Origin: Thioploca sp.
GTDB taxonomy: Bacteria > Pseudomonadota > Gammaproteobacteria > Beggiatoales > Beggiatoaceae
NCBI GenBank assembly: GCA_012032555.1
Contig: JAAUSR010000019.1
Location: forward strand, 1 to 64,000
Length of the DNA: 64,000 bases
Direction of reading: 5' to 3'
The position numbers were made by a program, and so were the translations under genes. Positions 12,312-24,200 of this stretch are shown in pieces. Numbering within the stretch: the first letter of the stretch is position 1; each line of letters starts with the position of its first letter. The notes under the pieces were generated by a model. The model worked only from the letters and a program-made list of their open reading frames with translations, searched no databases and was not told the origin of the DNA.

Positions 12312-14033
12312 TTAATGATGACAATCAGGCCAAGCAATTCCTTTGATATCATTATACTCCGTGGTAATTTTACCACTTTGCAATAACTGACAAGTTTGGC
12401 CTTCGGCTTGGATTTTAATAATACTAAAGGCTAAATCTTTATCGGCTTTAAATCCTAAAATAAGATCGTCGTTTGGTGAAGTTTCTAGAGCGCTCACTTG
12501 GGTATTTAATGAACTTATCAGTTCTTCACATATCGGTCTTACGCTATTGTCATTCTTAAAATAGGCCCACAATCTAGAATTTTGTTTTTCATTTTCAATA
12601 CCATATAAAATAGTACCACTCGTATTCCAACTGATATCTTCAATTTGGATTGAACCTGAATAGGGTAAGACTTCTTCTGTGGTTGCTAGATTCAATTCGC
12701 CCTCGTCGGTTTTGTTAATTTTAAATAAGCCGCTATCTTGTGACCATCCCCAAAGTGTACCATCCGGATGAAAGGCCAGTGCCTTAACTTGGTTAAAACC
12801 GGTTTCACCGATTTCGCTTAATACTTGAGCACCGTTGCGAATTTCATAAAGGAAACCATCCTCAGCGGCTGCATAAAGCTGATTATTCAAGGGCGAGACA
12901 TCTAATGATTCCAGGTGATAACTTTTATCTAAGCGACTCCGTGGGTAAATATTGACCTCCGCATCAGGAGAAATATTTACAATAAACGTTTGCGTACTTT
13001 TGGTGTCATCATGAATACCATAAACTAAACAACTCTCTGAAGTAGACGACTTCACTTTTAAGCCCAGCGGCGGCATGGCTTGTCCCTCTCTATCATATCC
13101 CCAACAGATAACGTTATTATCAGGCTGAATTGCGCAGGTGTGAGAATGACCAACTTCAACTCGATCAAAAGTATCTGTTGTTGAACAAGCACATATATTC
13201 CCTTTTTGATTTAAGTCATTAGGATAGGGACAACGACAAGTACTTTTAGGTGGGAGGAACGCTTCTGATTGAGATAAGTCTTGTGGACCAAAACAAACTA
13301 TTGTGTCATCACTCTGTAATGCACAGCCAACATAACTCGATACACTGATTTGTTTATAAGTATTATCCAGTGGAGGAGAGCCTCTCACATCCGGATTCCA
13401 ACCCCACCATACAGTAGAACCATCTGGTCTAATTGCACATGAATGATCAATACCGGACTCTAATTGTAAAAAAGTGCCTTGAGGAGGTGAAGTTGAACCT
13501 TTACCTTTTTTATCAACCCCCCAACATTTTATCGTCTTATCAGTTTTAGTAATGGCACAGACATGAGAAAACCCCGCACTAATTTGAGAAAAACGCCCGG
13601 TTGGAATTTTATCATCATCTGCACCTGAACAACCAATTGAATCATCTATTTTAATACCACAGATTCTATTACCACCAACACTGATTTGAGAAAAAAGACC
13701 ATCTAAAATTGTGCGTTTAGTATTTAGTCCCCAACAAGTAACGGTCTTATCTAAGCGGATACCACAGCTAGCTGTTTCACCGGCACTGACTTGAGAGAAC
13801 AGCCCTGAAGGCGGCATAGCTTGATTCCATCGGTCGGAACCCCAACACACTATCGTATTATCAGCTTGGATTGCACAATTATGGGAATTACCCGCCGATA
13901 AAACCGTAGCTGATGCATTTATCGTTACCATGAGAAAAAAAGGTAACGTTAAAGATTTTGTGAATATCTTATTAAAAAAATAATTAATAAGGATTAATAA
14001 CAGTATTACCAAAACTATCATATCAATACCCAT
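12312..14033 (-). CDS. Secreted RCC1-like repeat protein (paralogue of the adjacent ORF) with C-terminal beta-propeller-like region
   Basis: Same CAIQADNTIVCWG-type repeats plus LDVSPLNNQLYAAAEDGFLYEI...ALAFHPDGTLWGWSQDSGLFKI. Confidence 0.75.
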   Translation of the reverse strand: MGIDMIVLVILLLILINYFFNKIFTKSLTLPFFLMVTINASATVLSAGNSHNCAIQADNTIVCWGSDRWNQAMPPSGLFSQVSAGETASCGIRLDKTVTCWGLNTKRTILDGLFSQISVGGNRICGIKIDDSIGCSGADDDKIPTGRFSQISAGFSHVCAITKTDKTIKCWGVDKKGKGSTSPPQGTFLQLESGIDHSCAIRPDGSTVWWGWNPDVRGSPPLDNTYKQISVSSYVGCALQSDDTIVCFGPQDLSQSEAFLPPKSTCRCPYPNDLNQKGNICACSTTDTFDRVEVGHSHTCAIQPDNNVICWGYDREGQAMPPLGLKVKSSTSESCLVYGIHDDTKSTQTFIVNISPDAEVNIYPRSRLDKSYHLESLDVSPLNNQLYAAAEDGFLYEIRNGAQVLSEIGETGFNQVKALAFHPDGTLWGWSQDSGLFKINKTDEGELNLATTEEVLPYSGSIQIEDISWNTSGTILYGIENEKQNSRLWAYFKNDNSVRPICEELISSLNTQVSALETSPNDDLILGFKADKDLAFSIIKIQAEGQTCQLLQSGKITTEYNDIKGIAWPDCHH

Positions 14034-14120
14034 TTATTATTGAGTGTTTGATTATTTGCTAAAGCCGGTTGCCTCATATAACAGCTAAAACGAGTACTTT
14101 ATCATTAATACTACCCACAA

Positions 14121-15023
14121 TTAGTATAATGCTAACACTTGATAACCCTGAGCTTGTAACAGTTTAATAATGCCATTTTTCCCAGGTAAATGTAAGGCAC
14201 CAACCGCAATAAAAGCATTTCCTTCTTGTAAACGTTTTTGCATCCGTTTTACCATTTTAACATTCCGATCATCAACTAACTTTTTATAAAAATTTTTAAC
14301 TAATTTCTCATGAGGAGAATGATTAGGTTGCATATATTCAGTACTAAATTGCATTAATGCGGTTAAATTACGCTGTAGATATAATTCATGCAGTTTATCA
14401 AAAATCCTAGGCATCTGCTCAAACTGTGCTAAAGTTTCTCGCAACAATATTACCTGTTCTTCTAATGATAGGCCTTCAAACACACGTAACTGTTCTTCCA
14501 CTTTTTCCAGACCATAAGTAGGCATTTTGAGTTGTTGTGCTTTTTTATACAATAATAAGTCTAAAAATTCCCCAGTTTTTGTTGGTGGCGCATTAAGCAT
14601 AGCTATTACTGCCCAAGGTTTTAACCTTTTAGCAACATTAGCTGGCATACCCTGTTGATTCAGTGCATTAATAACCTGGTTATACAAATCTTCATCAAGT
14701 ATTTGCTCTAAAGATTGTTCGCCAGTAAAAAACATAGCACTGGCTGATTTTAACAATGTTGGAATATCCATTAATAACTCAAAAGAAGCACTATCGGCTT
14801 GTTCAAAAAACGAATTAACCAGAGCTGGTAACTGGTTAACTCGCGTATCTTCAGAATGAATGGTACCAAAAAGATAACTTGGTGTGCTTCCCGGTTTACT
14901 AATTTGCCAAAGTAACCCTTGTTGTAAAGACAAATCCTCAGCGAATAAGTGAGTGGTTACTAAGGTAATGATAAATAGAAGAATAAATCTATAATGCTCA
15001 CGGAAAAATAGTTTCATAAACAA
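14121..15023 (-). CDS. TraB/GumN family protein
   Basis: LLWQISKPGSTPSYLFGTIHSEDTRVNQLP...SFELLMD..., C-terminal AFIAVGALHLPGKNGIIKLLQAQGYQV. Confidence 0.88.
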   Translation of the reverse strand: MFMKLFFREHYRFILLFIITLVTTHLFAEDLSLQQGLLWQISKPGSTPSYLFGTIHSEDTRVNQLPALVNSFFEQADSASFELLMDIPTLLKSASAMFFTGEQSLEQILDEDLYNQVINALNQQGMPANVAKRLKPWAVIAMLNAPPTKTGEFLDLLLYKKAQQLKMPTYGLEKVEEQLRVFEGLSLEEQVILLRETLAQFEQMPRIFDKLHELYLQRNLTALMQFSTEYMQPNHSPHEKLVKNFYKKLVDDRNVKMVKRMQKRLQEGNAFIAVGALHLPGKNGIIKLLQAQGYQVLALY

Positions 15024-15456
15024 CTCTCCTATTTTAGTATTGAAATTTAATTATACCGGCTGGCTGTCAATTTGAAAAAACTACTGAAACATATAAATGC
15101 TATCATAAAAAAGGTTATGTTAAAATGAAATGAGAACAAAATGAGTATAATTTAGAGTAATCACATGAAAATTCTAACTGAATAATAATTCAGCAAGATT
15201 TTGAGTGCTGATAGCTAACTGAAATTACCTTCTTTATAAAAAAGTTTTTTAGTTTATTATCCTGGTATCTAAACAGTAATTAAGTGCAATACTTCAAACA
15301 GTTTTTAGTAGGGTGGATTGGGCGCTAGCTGTCACGCACCGATTTTAAAAAACCGGTGTACCACCTGTTTCTAGATAATCTATTTAAAATCAATTTTTTA
15401 TATAAAATATCTGAACTGTTGATAAGTAAATAGTTATTAATTATAAGGATTAGTCA

Positions 15457-17268
15457 ATGAATACCCCATCTATTGTGATATCCCCAAATACAGTCAAAGA
15501 GGATGATGAATTGCAACTAGCTCATGAATTGGAGGAAGATAAGCTACAATTCGCTGATGAAGATGAGGGAGTGTTATTCGCCTCAGAAGAACAGACTTCT
15601 TTGTCATCAAATTCCACTTTACTGCCGATAACTGTGGCTGAGGATAATCAGTTACCTTTTATCAATCCGATGCCGGCTAAAACATGGAAAGTAGTAATCA
15701 TAGATGATGACCCAGAAGTTCACGAAGTAACTCAATTTGCCTTACAAGACTTCACCTTCTGTAACAAACCGCTCACTTTTTTATCAGCTTATTCTGGTCA
15801 AGAAGCGCAAGGATTACTGGAAAGTCACCCCGACGCGGCAGTAATATTTTTAGATGTCGTGATGGAAGAAAATAATTCTGGGCTCAAGATCGTTAAATAC
15901 ATCCGTGAAACACTGCAAAATTATCTAGTGCGTATTATTCTTCGCACCGGTCAACCTGGTGAAGCACCAGAGGAGAAAATTATTGTTGATTATGATATCA
16001 ATGACTACAAACTAAAAACGGATCTGACCCAGCGAAAACTATTTGTAACCATGATAGCGGCTCTGCGCGCCTATTATGACTTGATAACCCTGGAAATCAA
16101 TAAGTTAGCTTTGAAACAAACACTAGAAGCTATGCCCGTTGGTGTTTGTGTACTCGAAGCTAAAAGTAAAAAACCAACCTTCATCAACCAACAAGCTCGT
16201 CAATTGTTTGGTAAGGGTATTGAACCACAAGTAACTGCAGCTAATTTTAATATGAGCTATCAAATGAAGCAGGCGGGTAGTTCAGAATGGTACCCGTTAG
16301 AACAATTGCCGCTAATACGTGCTTTGCAGGGTCAAAAGAGTTGCGTAAACGATATTGAAATTCAACAAGCTGACCAAATCATCCCCATAGAGTCATGTGG
16401 AACACCAATATTTGATGAAAAACAACAGGTTGTTTATGCACTCAGTGTTTTTCAAGATATTACCGAGCGTCAACGGGCCGAAGCGAATAAAATTCGATTG
16501 GCACAAGAAGAAGCAGCAAAAGAAGCAGCTTGGCGTCATAGTGAGGAAATTGCGATTAAAAACGCCGATCTGATCAAACTAAATCAAGAGAAAAATGAAT
16601 TTCTAGGTGTTGTAGCTCATGATTTAAAAAATCCTTTATCTGGTCTTAAAGGTTATGCCGAAGATATCCTTGAATCTTTTGATGAATTAACTAAAGAAGA
16701 AATCCTTGAATTAGTTAATCGAATTAAACAAGGCGCAATTCAAATGTTTAATTTAGTTGTTAATTTATTAGACGTTAACGCGATTGAATCAGGAAAGTTA
16801 AATTTTAAGTTTGAAGCGGTAGATATTGCGCCTATCATGCAAGAAGTGATTAACAACTATCAAGAACAAACTAAAGCTAAGAATATTAAGTTGCATTTGG
16901 AATTTCAAACCCCACTTTTAATTGCGTTAGTTGATAAAAGTACTAGTGAGGGCATTTTGGACAATCTGATTTCTAATGCGATTAAGTATTCGCCATTCGA
17001 TAAAAATATTTATATTCGCTTATATCAGCGTGATTCCTATATCCATAGTGAGATAAAAGATGAAGGTCCAGGATTAAGTGAAAACGACTTACTCAAGCTA
17101 TTCGGCAAATTCACCCGATTAAGTTCTAAACCCACGGGCGGAGAACATTCTACTGGTTTAGGGTTATTTATTGTCAAAAAACTGGTAGAGGCGATGAAAG
17201 GCAAAGTATGGTGTGAAAGCCAACTCGGCCAAGGCTCAACTTTTATTGTGGAATTTCCAAAGCCTTAG
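15457..17268 (+). CDS. Hybrid sensor histidine kinase (REC-PAS-HisKA-HATPase)
   Basis: REC motif VVIIDDDPEV...FLDVVM; PAS-like AMPVGVCVLEAKSKKPTFINQQA; H-box EFLGVVAHDLKNPLSG; N/G boxes. Confidence 0.92.
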   Translation: MNTPSIVISPNTVKEDDELQLAHELEEDKLQFADEDEGVLFASEEQTSLSSNSTLLPITVAEDNQLPFINPMPAKTWKVVIIDDDPEVHEVTQFALQDFTFCNKPLTFLSAYSGQEAQGLLESHPDAAVIFLDVVMEENNSGLKIVKYIRETLQNYLVRIILRTGQPGEAPEEKIIVDYDINDYKLKTDLTQRKLFVTMIAALRAYYDLITLEINKLALKQTLEAMPVGVCVLEAKSKKPTFINQQARQLFGKGIEPQVTAANFNMSYQMKQAGSSEWYPLEQLPLIRALQGQKSCVNDIEIQQADQIIPIESCGTPIFDEKQQVVYALSVFQDITERQRAEANKIRLAQEEAAKEAAWRHSEEIAIKNADLIKLNQEKNEFLGVVAHDLKNPLSGLKGYAEDILESFDELTKEEILELVNRIKQGAIQMFNLVVNLLDVNAIESGKLNFKFEAVDIAPIMQEVINNYQEQTKAKNIKLHLEFQTPLLIALVDKSTSEGILDNLISNAIKYSPFDKNIYIRLYQRDSYIHSEIKDEGPGLSENDLLKLFGKFTRLSSKPTGGEHSTGLGLFIVKKLVEAMKGKVWCESQLGQGSTFIVEFPKP

Positions 17269-17346
17269 AGATAAAAGTGACTACTAAAAAGATAGCACTA
17301 ATGCTAAGCACTTTAATCAACTTATTATTCACTATTAGGAGCAAAT

Positions 17347-17622
17347 ATGAGTGAAATTACTGTCGAACATAACCCTTCTCCAGCAAAATTAGAAGTGATA
17401 GGGGTTTATGACTGGCCTATTTGGACTAAGGAAATATCCGAATTTCCATGGACTTATGAGAGTAATGAGACCTGCTATATTTTAGAAGGTAAAGTCACGG
17501 TGACACCCGACAGTGGTCAACCGGTCCAGTTGGGAGAAGGTGATCTAGTAACATTTCCCGCCGGCATGTCCTGTACTTGGCAAATCAGTAGTACTATAAG
17601 AAAACACTACCAATTGAGTTAA
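17347..17622 (+). CDS. Cupin-domain protein (cupin_3/EutQ-like)
   Basis: WTYESNETCYILEGKVTVTPDSGQPVQLGEGDLVTFPAGMSCTWQI. Confidence 0.85.
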   Translation: MSEITVEHNPSPAKLEVIGVYDWPIWTKEISEFPWTYESNETCYILEGKVTVTPDSGQPVQLGEGDLVTFPAGMSCTWQISSTIRKHYQLS

Positions 17623-17784
17623 ATAGAGTTATACCAAACTCCACGTCAGCCCTGTAGCCATGTAGGGTGCGTTAGCACAGCGTAACGCACCACACCTTGT
17701 TATTGCGGCTTGTCATCCCACGCTTGTGTAAATAAACAACCGTGTCTCACCACGTTTGCAGTTGGAAAACTTAAACCGGCGGTC

Positions 17785-19831
17785 TTATTCATCCCCTTCC
17801 GTCGGCTTATATTCAGCCACTAATTGCTGCTGAATAGGGACCGGTACGGGTTCGTAATGACTGAATTCCATCGTGAAAAAACCATGCCCCCCCGTGACAG
17901 ATTTTAGTTCCGTTTGATAATTTCTCAGTTCACTTAAGGGAACTTCTGCTTTAACACAAACCATATTCGGTGGTCGAACATCTGTTCCTTGAATACGTCC
18001 GCGTTTGCTCGCCAAGTCACCGGTAATCGTTCCCATATTGTCATCGGGTACCGTAATTTCTGCTTTAACAATCGGTTCTAACACCATCGGTTTGGCTTTA
18101 CTAATGGCATCTAAAAAGCTTTTTTACCAGCGGCGATAAAAGCAATTTCTTTGGAATCAACGGAGTGGTACTTGCCATCGTAAACAGTCACTTTAATATC
18201 TTGTAAAGGATAACCGGCAATCGCTCCGAAATCTAAAACTTGCTGAATCCCTTTTTGAATTGCCGGGACATAAACAGCAGGAATAACGCCACCCACAATG
18301 GCATTAACAAATTCAAAGCCAGTACCACGTGGTAGCGGTTCCACCCGTAAAAATACTTCTCCAAATTGTCCAGCACCCCCAGTTTGTTTTTTATGGCGAT
18401 GATGTCCCTCAGCTAAGAGGCTAATCGTTTCCCGATAAGGAATTTTTGGCGGTTGCGTGTCAACTTCGACGTTATACTGCTTAAGCATCCGCTCTAAAGT
18501 GATCCGTAAATGGAATTCACCTAAGCCACGAAGTACTGTTTGATTAAGTGAAGCATTATGTTCCAAAATCAAACAGGGATCTTCTGCCGCTAATTTTTGT
18601 AAAGTTAAACCGATTTTTTGTTCATCACCTTGACGTTTAGTGGCTACGGCTAAGCCGTACATCGGTGCTGGAAAATCCAGCGGTTTAATATGAATCTGAT
18701 CTTCATCATGAGAATCATGCATACCGCATCAAAATAAATAGCATCAACCTTAGCAATCGCACAGATATCACCCGGAATACCTTGATCAGTTTCTAGTTGT
18801 TGTTTACCTTGCAATTTAAATAAATGGCCTACTTTAAACGGTTTACGAGCATCACCCACATACAATTGACTTTCTTTGGTTACAACGCCTTGATGGACGC
18901 GAAATACGCCTAATTTACCCACAAAAGGATCAGCGGTGATTCTAAAAACGTGAGCAATGACATGTTGATTAGGATCTGGCTCTGCCGTAAATGAGGTAGC
19001 GTTAGTACCCTCTCCCTTTAGAAATGGACGCGGATTTCCTTCTAAAGGGCTAGGCATCAATCGAGTGAAAATCTCCAATAATTCACGGATACCAGCACCA
19101 GTACGCGCTGAAACGAAGCAGATAGGAATTAAATGTCCTTCTCGTAAAGCGATTTCAAAGGGTTCATGAAGTTGTTCTGGTGCCAATTCTTCCCCTTGTT
19201 CCAGATAAAGTTCCATTAATTTTTCGTCAACTTCAACAACTTGATCAATAATTTGGGTGTGAGCAGCGGCGACTGAACCCAAATCAGATTCTCCTTGGGG
19301 GTTGAAGAAGCAATCAACAACTCGATTGCCATTATCAGCGGGGAGGTTAATAGGTAGACATTCATCACCAAAGGAAGTTTTGATATCCGCTATTAATTGA
19401 AGTAAATTCAGTTCGGGGATATCAATCTTATTGATAATAATCATTCGACACAGCTTTTGTTGTGCTGCGCGTTCCAGCATTCGGCGAGTAACCAATTCAA
19501 TACCCGCTGCGGCATTGATGACTACAGCGGCGGTTTCTACTGCAACCAGTGTACTGAGGGAAAGCCCCATTAAATCAGGATAACCTGGGGTATCAATAAG
19601 ATTAATATGCTTACCGGCTTGGTCGATGCTGACAATAGCAGCGCTGAGCGAATGCTGATACTCTTTTTCGAGTGGATCAGAATCACAGACGGTATTGCCA
19701 CTTTCTACTTTACCAGGAGAACTAATCGTACCGGCTTGATGTAATAAGGCTTCAACTAGTGTCGTTTTCCCAGAGCCATTTTGACCAACCAGAGCAATAT
19801 TGCAGATATTTTCAGTTGTATAGTGAGGCAT
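17785..19831 (-). CDS. EF-G-like translational GTPase, broken into three frames
   Basis: ORFs 18650..19831, 18111..18722 and 17785..18087 are collinear pieces of one EF-G-like protein: NIALVGQNGSGKTTLVEALLHQAG (G1), IDTPGYPDL (G3), INKIDIP (G4); middle LLAEGHHRHKKQTGGAGQFGEV; C-terminal VLEPIVKAEITVPDDNMGTITGDLASKRGRIQG. Confidence 0.85.
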
Positions 19832-20315
19832 ATTATTCTTCTAATCCGTTGTGGTTGAAAGGAATCCATACCCGTTATGAAGATTACAACCTCATTTAAG
19901 TATCAAGGTTATAATTCCGTTACAATTAAATACCTTAACAGAATCAGGACTCTCTGAGAAGATGCTGCGCACGTTTTATCGTTAACTTATCGATTAATCA
20001 ATAGATTAAAACATAAAATTTCATTAACAGTTTGCTAATTAACCCGTAAATAAGCGAGATCATGGTATAATTTATTAAAAAAACAATAAATTAACGATAG
20101 TAGAACCACTTGAAAACGATATATTTGAAGTTGTAAGCGGGTGTTATTTTTTCACAGTCAATTTGCTTGAATGCCGGTTGATTGGACTTATTGATCTATT
20201 AAAAATAGCCTTTTTTACTGTTAAACAACAAGCCGAGTAGGGTGTGCATCGCACACCAACTATTGCCATCATTCATTTTCAAGGTGGGCTTGGCGGATTG
20301 ACATGGTGAACCATT

Positions 20316-20767
20316 ATGAATAAAGTTTTTGATTATTATGAAACCGATTTCTATTCTTGGGCACAACATAACGCGCAATTACTAAAAGAAGGTAAATTTT
20401 CAGAACTGGATGTCAAGCATCTCATCGAGGAATTAGAGGATATGAGAAAAAGCGATAGGCAGGAGGTAGAAAGTCGTCTCGCTGTTTTAATTGGACACCT
20501 GCTGAAATGGGAGTATCAATCTAACCAACGCAGTAGTAGTTGGCAAGCTTCAATCAATGAACAGCGAATGAGAATAGCCAGAAAAATCCCAGCTTAAAAC
20601 CCTATTTACCTGAAGCTATAGCCGATGCCTACCTTGATGCCGTAGAACTAGCCAGCGATGATACTGGCTTGCCTAAATCAACTTTTCCTCAAATTTGTCC
20701 TTACTTACCAGAGCAACTTCTAGAAAAAAGCTTTTTACCAGGAATCCATGAGAATGATTGGAGTTAG
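20316..20767 (+). CDS. DUF29 family protein, frameshifted at an A-run
   Basis: ORF 20316..20597 MNKVFDYYETDFYSWAQHNAQLLKEGKFSELDVKHLIEELEDM...; after about 20586 the other frame continues NPSLKPYLPEAIADAYLDAVELASDDTGLPKSTFPQICPYLPEQLLEKSFLPGIHENDWS* to 20767. Confidence 0.75.
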
Positions 20768-20967
20768 AGGCCAAGCTAATTAGGGTATGCACTGCACCAA
20801 AGCCATTAGTTAAGCAACGAGTAGCCTGGATTTCGCTATGCTTCATCCAGGCTACACTCGCTTGCCACCAATCGGTTTTTATGGAATTTTCTGCGGTGCT
20901 CTTAATTCGCATTCAAGCTAATTTGTCGGCGTCATTTTTGACAAAATCCATTTTCATGATATTCAAA

Positions 20968-21146
20968 ATATCAGCCGCTGAATTTGACACAAGCATCAAA
21001 TTGGATTTTTTCAACCCCAAATGAATTTGATACTGGATATTCAAATAGTTAAATAATACAAGTATAAATAATACTAGATATCAGCCGCTAAATTTGACAT
21101 AAGCATCAAATTAGATTTTGTCAACCTCAAATGAATTTGATACAGG
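20968..21146. repeat. Two direct 69-bp repeats, 110 bp apart (20968-21036 and 21078-21146)
   Basis: ATATCAGCCGCT[GA]AATTTGACA[CT]AAGCATCAAATT[GA]GATTTT[TG]TCAACC[CT]CAAATGAATTTGATAC[TA]GG; six mismatches by eye. Confidence 0.9.
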
Positions 21147-21287
21147 TGTCAAATTGGCACGAAAAAAAGTCTTTACCAGTTGGACAATTTAGTAAACGAC
21201 AAATCGTGTTTTTTGAACAATAATAATTAATATTCATTCCACGAAAAGTGGATAAAAATATTTATTGGAGATCTTTAGGAGTTATTT

Positions 21288-24200
21288 ATGAATTTAATGA
21301 CCAGTAAACTTCAAGTGCGACCTAATAAAATTCTCAGTTTAGCAATAACCAGTGTTTTAGTTACTAGCACGAACTTATCCTTTGCGGGTAAGCTCGACAT
21401 TGAATATGTAGATGCCAATTGTGTTAAAAAATCGGGACCAGCTACGCTAGCCAGTGAACTATTTTTATCCGATGATCCAGTTATACCCATCACAACAAGC
21501 ACCTGTCCGCCTACTCCGGATGATCTTGATAACAATGGGATGAATGGTCCGGCAGTAGAGGGTACTTACAACGACAAATGGTGGTATGCAAAATATACCT
21601 TTGCCACGAATAGAGCGGAGCCATTTCTAGCTCAATTCTCCTTCGATAAAGGTGCGCAATTTGGAAAGAACGTTGTTTTTTCTCAAGGATCCGGCAAGGA
21701 GTTGGATTTTGTTGCTCACCCCAGTCACAGTCACAGTTTTGTAAGTATGAGTAGTGGAGCAAGTGGTGGATTAGCCGGAGATAGCCAAGTCACTTTTTAC
21801 ATTACACCTTCAGATAGTTTTATTGCGAGCTATGATACCTTATTTTTACGGTTCAATCTGAAAAACTTAGGGATCTTAAAAACACCGGGTGAAGAAGTAA
21901 AATTAACGGCAGAAGTTTTTGCTAGCCCCAATGAAAGTAACTCGTTTGATGGTGGTCCGGTCACCGAATCAGTAGTGACTTCCACTAGAGCTACCCCAGT
22001 GGTTATTGATCCTACCACTGGAACAGTGCAAATCGATCCGGCTACAGAATGTACAACCTTTACGGGGAATGGTTCTGCCTTCATCGACTCAACTAGAGTC
22101 AAATTGGGTTCAATATCTATTCAGAATACTTCAAATGTCCTCAACGCTAACCTGAGTGAGTGGAAATTTGATCCAGATACCATTTCTATTCTCTCACCCA
22201 ATCCAGGAATTCTCACCATAACCGACGGTGTTTTTTCAGCTTCAGCTACCTCTCCAGGAAAAGTATTTCTGGATTTAGATAAGGATGGAAGTTTTACTCT
22301 TGGGACTGATATTCTAGCGGCAGATATAAGTAGTAGTGTGGCCGAATGGTATTTGACCTCTGACGATCTGAAGAAGCTTTATACTTCTGGAACTGACATT
22401 ATAATTGAAACTGATGGTCAGACTCTTATTCAGGGACAATCGGTTCCTGCCAATGCTAGCCTTAAGATAAATTATTTCCAAGGTGACCCAGATACATTTT
22501 CACAGCAGTTAATTCAGATAGGCAATTGTACTCCTTCTACTCCACCACCACCGGCACAACCTTTACCCTCTACTATGAATATTACCATTAATTTTAGTGG
22601 AACCGGTCACGGTCGTGTTACCACCGATCCCCCTGGAATCGATTGTGAAAGTAGCCAATTAAAGTGTTCCAATCTTTTTGATACTGCCACTTGGATCAAA
22701 ATGATTGCTGAACCCGCAGCCGATTCTAAACTCGTTGGCTGGTACGGTTACCAGAGCGACTGTGAAGATGGTGAAGTATTTACGAGCGGTTCTCGTAATT
22801 GTACAGCGTATTTTACATTATTACCTCAACAATTGACTGTCAATGTCACTGGTCAGGGAAGCGTGAGTAGTAATCCAGTCGGTCTAACGTGTGACAACCA
22901 GTGTAGTTATGAATTCAAAGGTGGTGAAAAGGTGACGTTGACAGCTACACCAAAGCCTAATTGGCAATTTGAAAAATGGCAAGGCGATTGTGATCAAACT
23001 GGTCAAGTGGTTATGGATGATGAAAAACAGTGTGAAGCCGTTTTTGCAAAAGTTCCTTGCTTAATCGATCCTCAACAACAGTGGAGTTATTTCTATCCAC
23101 CATCACCCAACTTTGGTACTATTCTTGTTAATGATTCCATCGCTTTACATCAAACAGTCTGGTTTCAAACTAACCAGCAATGTGGTGGACCATTATCTAT
23201 AGACAAAATTGAAGTGACCGGCAACGATGCCGCAGAATTCAAAATTGAAAATGTACAATGTTATCACTACAATTACTATCATCCCTATTCCTCCTCTTAC
23301 TGTCATTTTAACACCGTCTTTCAACCGACTACTGCCGGAGACAAACAAGCCCAGTTAACCTTCAAACTATTAAATTATGAAGAATTACCTATGCCCACCG
23401 TCGCTTTGCAAGCTAAAGCAGTTGACACGGGACAAGCGCAATTAGAATTCACCCCCACTGAACATGACTTCGGTACCGTTTTTATTGGACGCGGTTCACC
23501 TCAACCACAAAGTTTTACTCTTAAAAACACTGGAGAAATCAGCCTGAACATAGGTAATGTGACACTTGCTGGCGACAACGCCGCTGATTTCTCCTTGGAA
23601 AGCTGGTCATGTAACTCTATTGGCATTCTCCATCCTGATGCTCAATGTTATATTAATGCCTGGTTTAGGGCCACTAATGTTGGTCAAAAACAAGCGCGCG
23701 TAACTGTCGCTGCAGGTAATATAAATGCTGAAGCACTTTTAAAAGGTATCTCTGAAGAACCCAAAGATTGTAGCGATGCCAACATTACCATCGAATCAGT
23801 ACAAAGTGGACGTTGGGATGCCGCCAGCACCTGGTCAACTGCAACCATCCCAACCGCAACCGATGTCGTGCGCATTAACAATGGACATACCATTACCGGT
23901 CAGGAACTCGCCCAAATCAAAACCCTCTGCGTTCAAACCGGTGCAACCCTAGAAAGCCAAGATGACCAAGGTACGGCTTTAGAAATCCAAGCCACCGACT
24001 ATCTCGAAAATAAAGGCCTTATCCGTGGCAAAGACGGTAGACCAGAAAACCAAACCGCTTGCACGCCAGAACAACTCGGCACCGAAGGCTGCGCTCAACC
24101 CGGCGCCAGTGTCCTCTTCAAGGTCGGAACCGGCTTTGACAAATACGGCAAAATGGGCGATTGGTGGTGGTATGGCTCTGGTGGACCGATTCTCAATACT

